Positions 35,401 through 46,187 of a DNA stretch of 64,000 bases are shown piece by piece (position 1 is the stretch's first letter; every line of letters starts with the position of its first letter). Source of the DNA: Volvariella volvacea V23. Lineage: Eukaryota; Basidiomycota; Agaricomycetes; Agaricales; Pluteaceae. The translations under genes and the position numbers were made by a program. The notes beneath the pieces were generated by a model. The model was not told the DNA's origin. It saw nothing but the letters and a program-made list of their open reading frames with translations, and ran no database searches. Where the stretch lies: the NCBI GenBank assembly GCA_000349905.1, contig KB722739.1, positions 1,417,905 through 1,481,904 on the forward strand, in the 5' to 3' direction.

Positions 35401-36983
35401 CTACTCTTTTGCCCCATCACTCCCCTCTGGTAACTGGAGATCGTGATTTCGCCATCCCCTGCTTGAGCTAGAAAAATTTCCACGTCCTCCACGACCTCTA
35501 CCCCCTTCTGAGCTCTCCCGAACTACTCCCCACCCTCGAAACGTGTGCGTTGTAGTCTGGCCCCTTCCCCGCGGTACGTACTGGCCGTGATGGGCGTTAG
35601 AAACAGGTGAATTATTATAGTAGCCTGACCCCCTCCCTATCCACCCTCTTCCACGCATATCATTATAGCCCCCGCGAGGTAGGTAGCCTCTTGCTCTGTT
35701 TGATGGGAAGGAAGGATGTCCGACCTGGCCGTGCTGCTGCCAGTGGTTACCATGGTCTACTAGTGGGGACTCTCGTACCCTTTGGAGGACAGAAGCAAGG
35801 TCAGATTGATCCCAAACTGGAGAGTCGTGGTCAGAGAGCTTCAGAGTGATTATGCGGTGGTACCCCTCTTGTGGAGCTGGGTATGTAAACTCAGACGAAA
35901 AACGGGCAAGCACTTCAAGGCCCTGTTCAGGTGTCTTGATGGTAGGATGTGACGTGCCTACACATGCAAGCGGACCATCAGTCTATGACATTCAGAACAG
36001 CCTTGAGCCAGCAGCCCGACATGCGGAAGATAACAAACCCGGCCCCGGGAGTTACGGAGCTGTTTTGGGCTGGTGCGTGAAAGAAGAGAGTGTCGAAAGA
36101 CTACCCACGGTATTGTAATCGTGCAGCACAAACCTAGAATATAGAAGCTGGGTAAGCAGGACGATTTAGATCAATCTCGATATTTAGGACCAGTGATCTT
36201 GTCCTGTAAAGGGGTGAAGGGGAGGTAGGGGGAAAGCCAGGGGGTTCTGACAGGCGTATGTTCACCTACCTCATGGGGTGTATCAAAAACAATAACCCAA
36301 ATCTCAGTTCCAGGGAACTCTCGTGCTATGTTGATCCAGTATGCTCTTTGTCTTTTATGGTAGGTCCAGATGGTCCAGTATACCCAGGTGTGAATGTAGA
36401 TTTGATAACATTGATCGAGGGGTTTTCAATTCAGTTAAGGGACTCCAGAGGAGGGGGGGTTAGAGGTGATCGCCACATCCGTCGTATACGTACGTTGTTG
36501 AGCGCCAAGTGATGGAAAGGGGTTGGTTCCGAGAACAATTACAACGCGCATAACCCATGCAAAAAGGGGATTCACCGAAGTATCGTAACAGAAGGTTTAT
36601 GGAGTCAGGTTCGGTATGAGACAATGGGGACGGATATACCGTCGGTTGACTTACGATGCGTTGAAATTTGTACGGTCTATACAGATGGAATGGCCTTGAC
36701 TGAGTGAAAGTCTTGCCAAGGCCTCTACTCGTTTTCGATCCCCAAGGTCGTCTTGGTTGCACCTGCGGAAATTCGGAAAATGTTCTTGAAGACTTTGTGC
36801 GAAGGTGGACTATATTGCCATTTGATCAAATCAGTACTGTTTATCTTATCACAGTAACGATTTCTAGATTACTTTTCCGGAGGCGATAAGACCACAAAGT
36901 ATAAGAACTGTTTGAGGCTTTCGAGGTTCCTGGACTTGTACCGTTGAGGGCTCCGAGGTGGGGACAACGTCCGCGCCCTCCAT
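35401..36983 (-). CDS. P-loop polynucleotide-kinase-like protein with RGG-rich tail
   Basis: Five exons (36873-36983, 36655-36809, 36270-36345, 36109-36133, 35401-35957; minus strand) give 307 residues. The kinase part resembles the kinase half of PNKP and the AAA_33 family: a beta strand plus Walker A (TVLILCGLIASGKST, about 26-40), CNQDDLGDRKRVE, ICIDRTNFN (the DxTN motif of PNK), EIWVIVFDTP, and a basic lid segment CAARLQYRTSHPTI. A closing block FTYPAPQEGYHRIITLKL resembles the PNKP C terminus. Residues from about 205 on are a disordered tail with many RG/RGG repeats (RGYLPRGGYND, GRGWIGRGSG, GGRGRGGRGN), typical of RNA-binding proteins. There is no phosphatase DxD module. Intron 2 is unusually long (309 nt). 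I infer 5'-end phosphorylation of a nucleic acid; the substrate is unknown. Confidence 0.85.
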
Positions 36984-37380
36984 GACCACTGGTAGTAGTA
37001 TAAGGAAAAGGTAGGAAACGCTTCCTGAATTGTACGTTAACGTATATATAACCCGAATTAACGAGTCAATTCACATCAGCTAGAGGCAGCGAGACACTGC
37101 AACTCCAAAAACACATGGACCGTGTGACGAATGAAAAACAGCCGATGTTCAATACTAGATACCATGATAGGAAATATGTAAACGTTGAAAACAGTTACAG
37201 TGCAGAACATTAATTTACGCAAGTATCCAACTCGAAGCGGCGTGATGAGATAAAAGCCAAAGACGAACTAATGAGATAAAGCTCGAAGAAAGGAAAGGTT
37301 GGAAGGAAAGCGGTGTTAAATGTGGGTAGGTCCATTCCGTACAGCACCCTAACGGCGATAGCTGATCTATTTACTCGTCA
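36984..37380. other. intergenic
   Basis: Promoter of the kinase-like gene and the 3' flank of the sorting nexin. AT-rich with TATATATAA at about 37044-37052. No gene seen. Confidence 0.4.
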
Positions 37381-39550
37381 TCAGAGTCCATTTACAATAG
37401 CTGTTGAATCCTTGCGTGTGCCTGAGGGACCAGCTGTGAGCGAATCTTCAGAAGGGAGTGGGTTATTCGGATGGTCGGGTATCTTTTCAATTTCCTTCTT
37501 TGCTTCTTCCCAAGCCTCAAGGTTCTAGAATCGGAGTAGCGTTGAGATCATCGGAGATACAATGACAGGAGGAAAGTCCTTAAATACCTTCTTGCACCAA
37601 TCTCGATGGCTCCGAGCCATACTGATGCACATTTCCCTCAAATCCGCGACCTTTTGTCGTTGGAACCTATCCAGATCCGCTTGTATGGTGGAGCTAGAGT
37701 ACTTCAGGTCCTGCGCAGCCAGATGCAGTGCGTCTTCCAGCTGAATATAGTCATATTTAGTACGCCATCCTCTTGGACATGCACAAAACATCAAGATATA
37801 CCTGGGATATTGACTCCCTGGTTTTTGTTATGCTATTTCGCCGAGCAGTTTCCGGATCCACGTCCATCATCCCATGAAGGGTATAGCTGAGCGCATTTAG
37901 TAGGCCCATGCCCGGTGCTCTCGTCCGCCGACGAACAGGGCTTGGTCCCGGATGAGGTGGGACATAACCCGGTGGTGTGGGCTCTTGAGCCTCTTGAGCC
38001 TCTTGAGTTTCCGGTGATGTTTCTTGCCCATTTGTGTCTCCATTGACTGGTAGGGTTGGTGAGGGTGCAAGGCCATTCACTCGACCCCGGCTAAGTGCTT
38101 CTTCGAGACGTTGTGCCTCTCGTTCACTTTTCTCAAGCTCTTCCAATTGTTCTCGCTTTGCCTCAAGGCTGTCCTGTGTCAATTCGTACTGCACGTGCTT
38201 TTGGTGTCTATACGCAAGCAACTTTTTGATGATTGACGAAAATTGGGAATACTCGTGTAATGGTTCTGCCCAATTCTGTTCGAGTTCCTGGAGCTACGCG
38301 AAGTAAGTAAAGGTTCAGGGGTATATTTGCTCGACCCATACCAATCTCGTGGTTGACATATATGTAGTATCCACTGCTTGTCCCGTCTTCTCAATTGCAG
38401 CGGACAGTGGCTCCTTCTCAGTTAGACTGAAACCATTCAATGCAGCCCCAAGGTCGGCATGATCTTGTGAAAAATCTGCGACAGTTCAAGGCATGTAAAA
38501 AATAGGGAGAGTACGGCACACCTGACCAGCGCTTGACTGCTCTACGTGTGACTTTCTCCATTGGTCCACTGAGGTGATTTGCAAATCGATGTGTAAATGC
38601 TTCCGAGTCTAAGAAGCGTTGTTCAGGGTTGCGTAGTGGATGAGCAGCCGAAGGATTAGGAAGCGCCGCGTACGCAGGTGATGCGTTCTGATCAGTTGGG
38701 TTATGAGATGGCGCCTTCAAAATGTTCTTGGGGAGAAGCGATATTGGGGGTGAATGGAGTACTTCATTCTTCAGGATACGTCAAGACATGAACTAGTTAC
38801 AGCGCCCACAGTGGTGGGACTTACCCAAGACACTTCACCATCAAGGAATCGATGAAAAACGTGCTCATTGGAAAGAATGGGATGCTTCGCTAGCCTATTC
38901 AAAAATGTTTGCAGCATTCGCTTCCGCTGTGCAATCATGGCGGCGTCTTCCTTGGCCCGAGCTTGTTTCACGGCATAGTCACCCAATGATTGTTTCGAAG
39001 GAATGGGCGGGATGATAAGCGTAGGATATAGCTTGACCAGACTCTGGCGCAAAGACTCAAACTCAGAGTATCGATGATACGACTGGGTAGTCTGTAATAG
39101 ATGATTCAGTATATGGTAGAGAACAGCTTAAGGTGAACGTACACCAGTCCGGATAACGTATGCAATATATGGTGAAGTCGAACCAACGGATGTCTTCTGT
39201 GCGTCTGTGATCTAATCGAACAATCGTAAAGGTCGTCAGCAAAAGGTCGCACATTGCGTCATCCAGACTAAGGGGGAGGGACGCACAAGAATCTCCAATT
39301 CTTCTCCAGAATGCAAGACACGATCTGTCACGCAGCAATAGTCGGTTTTGTTTTGACCTTGAGACTTTCCACGGAAGTCAGGAGGAGAAAAGGGCCGACC
39401 GTGAGTTGGAGAGCTCGCGGATGGTTCAGTAGGGGGGTTGTACGGTGGCGGGGCAGAATAGTCGGAATCGACCTGAGGTGTCGACATGAGATTGCTGTGC
39501 ATAGCACCATTGTCTTGGTCAAAAGGGTTCTCGTCTTGAAACGCCTCCAT
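37381..39550 (-). CDS. SNX41: sorting nexin, SNX41/ATG20-like
   Basis: PX-BAR protein that binds phosphatidylinositol 3-phosphate on endosomes and serves in retrieval sorting and selective autophagy. Eight exons (39287-39550, 39143-39211, 38825-39091, 38522-38768, 38342-38475, 37802-38293, 37588-37740, 37381-37524; minus strand), 589 residues. The N terminus is acidic and Pro/Ser-rich with an NPF (DENPFDQDN). The PX domain spans about 85-200: YHRYSEFESLRQSL, then YPTLIIPPIPSKQS, and KRMLQTFLNRLAKHPIL. The BAR-like region is split by a Pro/Glu/Ala-rich insertion (around NGQETSPETQEAQEAQEPTP), as in fungal Snx41/Atg20, and resumes with SITKTRESISQLEDALHLA. The split BAR favours SNX41/ATG20 over SNX4. 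I cannot separate SNX41 from ATG20. Confidence 0.88.
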
Positions 39551-39827
39551 TAAAACTATTCGATGTCGGTGGTGGGGTTGTGTGTAAGATCAAAGACCAG
39601 CAAGCTGCGGAGCAGTTGATTGTACTGCTTGTTGCTTGAATTGGATCGAAGTCCGAGCAAATGCCAGATACAAGAACAAGAGCTGCAACGAGGACGACAG
39701 AATGCAAAATGTGCGAGAGAACAGACTGTGAGGCGAGATCTGAATGGAGGTGGGAAAGGTTGGTGCTCAACCCGGTATTTGGTCTTATTCCGTCCGTGGC
39801 CTATCCGACCCTAGCACTTCTCCTCCG

Positions 39828-40373
39828 ATGAATACCTCAAAAGCTTCCTTGACTCAACTACCACCCGATGCTGTAGAACGTGTAACAACGGTATGCCTGC
39901 AAGCCCCAATCTTTCAAGACATGTCGTCACATCTACCTAGGAAGCCCAAAAAGAGGGCGTTTTTGCCGGTTTAACTTCTGGTTTAGCATCTGGTGAGCCC
40001 AAAATACATATCATCACCCTTTCTTGACTCTGTGCAGCACTTATAGGTTCGAGGTTTATGGGCTTCAACAGAAACAAGACATTGCTGTGTGGTGTTCGTA
40101 CGTGCACTAAACCTAGTTGATCTATTTAATACTCATAGAATTCGCGGTAACCAGTGAGCGGCGTTCTCGCCGGGTACCTCTTCACACAAGTGAGTATGCT
40201 CCTGAACAGTTGTACTGCCCCCCTTATTCGCTCAATTCCAGGCCTTTACGGATACTGCCCTAGCCCAGCTCCGCGCGGAAGAAGTAAGAATCGCACGACA
40301 ACGTCAAACTGAACACGGGACACCATCATTCTCAGATAGTCCCGCTCAAAAGGACGCTGAGTATGACAAGTAA
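39828..40373 (+). CDS. small membrane protein of unknown function
   Basis: Five exons (39828-39890, 39941-39992, 40038-40097, 40155-40189, 40242-40373) give 113 residues. After a short soluble start (MNTSKASLTQLPPDAVERVTT) there are two Gly/Ala-rich hydrophobic stretches: VFAGLTSGLASALIGSRFMG, and LLCGVLSGVLAGYLFTQAF, separated by a basic turn (FNRNKT). A charged tail follows (LRAEEVRIARQRQTE). Glycine spacing and size resemble small mitochondrial or ER membrane proteins with hairpin topology. I do not recognise the family. All splice sites and phases agree, so the gene itself is well supported. It is divergent from SNX41. Confidence 0.75.
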
Positions 40374-40453
40374 TACTAACTGGTACTCCAAGTGCATGTT
40401 GTTGACACGTTGAAGCAACATAGATTTCAATAATAAATCGTCTTACACACAAC

Positions 40454-42315
40454 TCAACTGAATACTCTGAATCCACCTCGGATGGCTTCCTCTACTTTAT
40501 CTTCCATATCTTTGTGTTCGCGCTCCTCGTCAGCCATATGGCTCTCGAAACCCTTGCCTAGAAGTGATGCAAACAGCTCGTCAATTTGTTCTTCGTGCCA
40601 GCCTCCAACAACCGGGACTGGCACCATAAAGTTCTGGATCTTTTCGTGAACCTGATACCTAGTTGAAATCACCGTGCTTAGCCTTTTCTGGCGTCTTAAT
40701 GTTGAATCGGCCACATACCGTATTTTGCGCCCTTTACTGGCTTTTGGATCAACAGTTTTCTTCGCCTTCTTCTCCTTCTGCGCTGCCATCCAATCTGACA
40801 TCCCAGTATTTTCCCCACGAGAATCAATAATGTCCCTCAAGAGCTGTTGGTAGAAATCTGTATCATCGAAAATCTCGACGTCCGCTTCTGCTTGGCTATC
40901 CTCCTGCCCCAAGGCGACTCCTATCCTCACCCCTTTCCCCCTTTTGAGTCGTGTGCGAGAGAGCAACTTATCCTGCTCTATTAGATTTTCGTCAATAAGC
41001 TGGACCACGGACTTGAGGTGCTGATTATTCTTTGTGAATGCGTTGCGAGTTGATGGGAGGAGAGCCGACGGAGCCACTGCCTGGACCTTGGCTGACCATT
41101 TTGAGAGTGTTTGCAGCAGGTATGGGTGTAACCTGGTGATAACTCAGTTGTGCAACGAGCCTGCGATGAGATATGACATACTCGCGCTCGTAATCTGCTG
41201 CAGTCCTTGTAGCGTATTGAAGCTGTGAAGACAATTGATCAATTGTTTCTAATTCATCCAATTTCCGACGTTTACGCGGTGGTGGCTTTGCAACTTCATT
41301 CACATCTACAAGGTGCTGTGAAAGCACGATAAACTGCCTGTTCTAGTACGCAATCTGTACACTCACATCCTCAAGTTCAAAGAGTTCGTCTGAGAGTAGA
41401 GCAGCCTCCCTGATCATTTCATTCAAAGCCGTGACACATTCCTCTGACTTGAAATTCGAGGCTTGAGCTGGCTAATGTCATGTCCTCAGCATGTTAAATG
41501 AACAAAGATGCGACAGTACGTACCGGAGGAAGTCTGTTTGCAGCAGTAACCGCCTTTTGTAATTGTATACGAGCATCAAGTATTGCATCCCATATCGCCT
41601 AATACCGATGGACCATAAAAATCTGCCTGTCTTTGTGGCTTCAAACTCACTATTTGTCTCGCCACAGCCTTTCCTTTCTTCCTGTCTGCCTCCCTCGTCC
41701 TTTGCAAAGCTGCAGCCATATCATTTCCACCACTAATAGGAATAGACATATCATTTGGTGTTTTGGGTGGGGCTTCGTCTTCGCCACTTTCAATTTGGCT
41801 TTCGCTTTGAACAAAGGATTCTCCATCGCTTTCCTCTTCATCATAATCTCTCTCAAGCTCTTCGTCACCCGAATGTAGGCTCCCTGCTTCTCCACCACCA
41901 TCACCTTCTTCGCTTTCGTCCTGCTTGCTTGGCTGGAATTCCGCTTGCAATTGCTTCCTTGATGTCTTCACACCGTCGTACTTTGGATCAGATATGTTGT
42001 CATGTAGTTTTCGCAAAGAGCTCGGTCTATAGTTGATGCCTGCATTGGTTTCCAGTCGGCAGGTAACAACGCCCGTTAACGCACCCAACTTCGAAATAAT
42101 GCTCCCTCCCCGCCTTTTCGTCAACGTCCATTCCATCTTCAGCATCCACATTACGCGTGTCTTCGGGGTCAAAATCTACAGCCCATAGGTCTAACAAACT
42201 GCTAATTCAGCAAAAATAGGATACACACACCAACTGGTGCTGCGTCGTCCAATTGAGTAATCTGCTCAGCCAGTGATAGTCCTGAACGATCTGATATGTC
42301 CGAGCGTAATTTCAT
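40454..42315 (-). CDS. BFR2: BFR2 / AATF ribosome biogenesis factor
   Basis: Nucleolar protein needed for early pre-18S processing. Eight exons (42231-42315, 42085-42175, 41651-42026, 41524-41598, 41367-41471, 41182-41315, 40719-41132, 40454-40658; minus strand), 494 residues. The N-terminal third is acidic (SGDEELERDYDEEESDGES) after SLRKLHDNISDPKYDG. The AATF leucine-zipper-like region has AIWDAILDARIQLQKAV, RKRRKLDELETI, HPYLLQTLSKWSAKVQ and RNAFTKNNQHLKSVVQLI. The C-terminal TRAUB domain has LIDENL, DDTDFYQQLLRDII, DPKASKGRKIRY, VHEKIQNFMVPVPV and DELFASLLGKGF. The 60-nt intron at 40659-40718 is in frame without stops, so retention would insert 20 residues into the domain. The start is the first in-frame ATG. 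Confidence 0.95.
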
Positions 42316-42465
42316 ACAATAGGGTTAACCAAACGTACGTTGAACCATCGAGATACGTTGAGATTCGATGCTTGCCGTTTAGTTCAAAATTTGGATTGAA
42401 TTATGTGCCAAGCCGATCGACGTACATTATTTATCAACATCACCAAAACCAAATACAATCCTAAT

Positions 42466-44619
42466 TTATGATGTCCGTAAACCCTTCAATCGGGCCTCAG
42501 CTGCCCTAGCTCTCCTTTCCCGTTCTACTCTCGCCCTCATCTCAGGTGTCAAGCCTGTGACTGCGTCTAAACTTCCTGACGATCCCCCCAACTTCTGCGG
42601 TGCCGTAGGGTCCTGAGCCTTCGCAGGCTTTGCTGGTTCTACCACAATGGGCTCAGAATTCTGCTCCTGCTTCTCTCTTTCCTTTGCTTCTCTCTCCCTT
42701 ACGCGATCCTTCAACCCTCTGCGTCTTATTTTTTTCTTTTCGTCCCTATCGTCTTCCATTTCCTTGTTCAACGCGCTTGGGACCCGTGCCTCTCCAAACC
42801 AATCCCACCACTCCGGGTGTGCACCTGCACATCTCCTGAAGATATCTCTTACCCCCTTCGTGTGTGCGAGATCATAAGCAGTCCTCCCGCCTCCTTTGGA
42901 ATGGTTCGTAGGATCAAATTCATTACCGTCGACCTGTTCACCTTCCCCTGTCCTAACGTTAGGCACAGGCACGGTAGGATCTGCACGCAAATCCTCCAAA
43001 AGCCATCGTGTCACTTCTTCCTGTCCTGAATGTGCCGCGACTTGGAGAAGTGTTGCCCGTTTCTCTCCTGTAAACTCGGGTATCTGTACGTTTGCACCGC
43101 CCAGGCTCATCCCTTCTCTTTCCCAGAAAGCCTTCAGTGGTTCTAACCTTCCTTTAGCAATCATCTCCAATAACCTCGACCATTTGTCCCTTAGAGCCTC
43201 CTCTTCTTTAGTCAGCTTTTGGAGTTTGGGTTTCTCTACCTCCGTCGCTGGTGTAGCGGTTTGTAATGCTCTTGATTTTGGAAGAGACGCAAGATATTCC
43301 TCGTCTTGTGCACGAAGCTCTTCCTCTGTGTGGTGTGATAGTTTGACCTTGGTCAGTTCTAACAGGCACCGAGCAAGTTCAGACTGAGTCTAAAGGGAGT
43401 TTTTGTGTAAGTAAAATAGGTTCACACTAGTAAAGTTATCTTACTGGGCGGCGTGTTGGGAAGGGGAAAGTCCTCAGCCTCTCATCTGTTTTATTAAGAA
43501 TCGCACCATCGTAGTCCATAAATATATTTCTGTTGGACCCGCTGGCACGTATCCATATCCTCTCACAGATATTCAGATCGTCTTCCCATTCCGCTAAGAG
43601 ATTTCTGATATCCTATGCCTCGGGTCAGCGTGACTAATAAAGGCGCGATATAATGGAGGTGGAGTACAGACATCACGGAGCGCCTGCTCTCCATATCTTC
43701 TGAGCAATGCACCAGCACTCTTTGCAGGTCCCTTTGCGTTATCATTGACTGATTGTGAACCACCTTGCTTCCTTCGAGCTAACAAAATGATTATGAAGGC
43801 AGAGACCACAAAGGTTGTGAGGTAGCATACGTACTAGTGTATCGGTGGAATGTCTTATGTCTCAAAACCTCCGTATCTGGCTTCGGCTTTTTCGGTTTCT
43901 TGCTCTTTTTCGCTGGTTCTTCTCGTTCTTCCTCCATCGCATTGCTGACGCGGATTACAGCACCAGCAAAATGGCCTCCTGCTACCATAAACATGGCCCA
44001 GGTCCGGCCTTCTTGTACGGGATGCTGCATCGCCTTCAACTCGGATAAATACTGGGATGGCTCTGCATTTTTGGGAAATAATGCCTTGTACACGCCAATT
44101 TGTGTGGACGGTGGGGAATGAAACCATGCCACAGCGGTTTGAGGACCTTTCTGTGGCTCTGAGGATGGTGAAGGGGACCTATTAAGTTGTTTGACTTTAT
44201 TAATTAGGGTATCGACGGCATCTGAGTCATTTGATTCATCATCTGAGGAGGCAGACCCCGATAACGAATCTTCAAGACCTGTGACAGGATCAGGCTACAG
44301 AGGCATTTGATGCCATTAAATACATACGATCTACCAAGTCTGCAAACTCTGTCTCCGAGACCGGGTTTGCTCCCTTTAAACGCAGGCGTACGTTGTACCG
44401 ATGCCAATCAGATCGAAAGTGAGCACGTTGGTCGTCAACTGCTAGAAATGTGCTCCCAAGGCAGATATTACACCCTCGACCTCCAGGTGCGGTCAAATTT
44501 GGTAAGGACTTTGGCTCTGGTGTTGGTGGTTTAGCTGCGGTCTGATGAAATAGGCTCCGTGGCGTCAGAGTTTCGAGAAAGTCTGAAGGCAAGGAGTAGA
44601 CATGAGAAGGTGTCTGCAT
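42466..44619 (-). CDS. VMS1: VMS1/ANKZF1 peptidyl-tRNA endonuclease of ribosome quality control
   Basis: Releases nascent chains from stalled 60S ribosomes by cleaving the peptidyl-tRNA, and works with Cdc48. Five exons (44328-44619, 43835-44278, 43672-43778, 43445-43612, 42466-43389; minus strand), 644 residues. Domains: a C2H2 zinc finger (C50, C53, H67, H73); an acidic linker; the VLRF1 release-factor-like domain (GHFAGAVIRV, then TRRKQGGSQS with the key Gln near 250, and LLRRYGEQALRD); ankyrin repeats (RATLLQVAAHSGQEEVTRWL, GRTAYDLAHTKGVRDIF); a Lys/Arg/Glu-rich coiled coil; and a C-terminal VIM-type Cdc48-binding helix (RVERERRARAAEARLKG). Nothing is missing from the family layout. Divergent from SEC53 across 217 bp. 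Confidence 0.95.
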
Positions 44620-44836
44620 TGTGTAGAATGAAGAATCGAATATACGACTAATGTGCCCAGTTATGAGGCACTTTATGAGCCACCGGTCCCGAAATAAGTA
44701 CAGTGGTCGACTCACCTGCACCAGGGTGACTGGGCGAGATCGGCTGTGCGGTCAAGGGGCAGCTGTCCTCGGCGATTGCCGAGGCTAAGACGAGCCCATT
44801 AAGCCTCCACGTTAGCAAGCTTTCATCCATACAGCC

Positions 44837-45921
44837 ATGGTTACTTCTGCATTTGCGGATCGACCCCTCAAAAAGCTTGTGTTGTTCGATGTCGATGGAA
44901 CATTGACACCAGCCCGCCAGGTAATCCTCGAGTTATTCAATAATCCACGCAGGAGACATATTAGACATTGCACACCCTAGGCTGCATCTCCAGAAATGAT
45001 CGAGGCCCTGAATGCATTAAGGAAGAAACTCGCTATTGGCTTCGTTGGCGGCTCCGACCTCGTCAAAATCGTCGAGCAACTTGAAGTAGCAGGCACCAGC
45101 GGTATGCTCCACGTTTGCTGTGCATAGCATGTGCCTCATCCGTTCTGAACAGTGATCGACAATTTCGACTATGTGTTCGCAGAGAACGGTCTAACTGCCT
45201 ATAAACTCGGCAAGCCACTTCCTTCACAGTCGTTCATTAGATTCGTGGGTGAAGAGCGTTACAAAACCCTTGTCAACTTCATTTTACATTACATCGCGGA
45301 TCTTGATATACCCATCAAGCGGTACTTTGTTTCAAATAAATCACCAGCGCTTTCCTGATCAATTGTTAGAGGAACATTTGTTGAGTTCAGGAATGGGATG
45401 GTCAATGTAAGCCCAATCGGGCGCAACGCTACGTATGTCATTTCATGTACACATGCATGCTAAGCTTATAGCCCTCAGGATTCAAGAGCGCAAAGACTTT
45501 AAGATCTATGATCAGGTTGCTACGATTGACAATGCACTACATTCACGATTGCTAACAAAGTCCAGTAGGCGCATGGCATACGCGCAGCGTTCGTTAAGGT
45601 CCTTCGAGAGAGATTTGCTGATTATGGGTTGACCTATGCCATTGGTGGTGAAATATCCTTTGACATATTTCCCAATGGTTGGGACAAGACCTACGCTCTC
45701 CGTCACGTCGAAGACGAGGGTTTCGAAGAGATTCACTTTTTTGGTGATAAGACCCATAAGGTATGCGCACAGTTGGCGTGGCTTCCTAACTACTAGACCT
45801 CTCCTACCCACAGGGTGGAAATGACTACGAAATATATAGCGACCCTCGAACGATTGGGCATGCAGTGACTAGTCCTGCTGATACCATTCGCATCCTCAAG
45901 GAGTTATTCCTTGATAATTGA
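44837..45921 (+). CDS. SEC53: phosphomannomutase
   Basis: Converts mannose-6-phosphate to mannose-1-phosphate for GDP-mannose, needed for N-glycosylation, GPI anchors and O-mannosylation. Seven exons (44837-44920, 44981-45101, 45153-45321, 45370-45432, 45479-45515, 45569-45760, 45814-45921), 257 residues; yeast Sec53 has 254. HAD-fold motifs: [12 protein letters not shown] with nucleophile Asp18 and Asp20, [39 protein letters not shown], and a metal-binding [16 protein letters not shown] near the C terminus. Length, motifs and phases all agree. Acts in the cytosol. Confidence 0.97.
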
Positions 45922-46187
45922 GAGGATAAATAGCAACGCAATGGAATTGGTAATGAGTTCATATTGATTAATTTAAGAAAGCTACTGTTTGTCATTGTCA
46001 TAAATTCCAAACAACTTGAACGCGCCTGAGCTTAAGCTTTAATCACACAAGCCGAGCACGACGCTCGTCTACCCAATCACACTTCTTTTTCCATCATATC
46101 TCAACCCCTTCTATCTAGTGTCCTTCATATTCCTATCAGTACATCGACTTGGTTCTCAATACATACCATTAGGTTTGCCACACCAAC

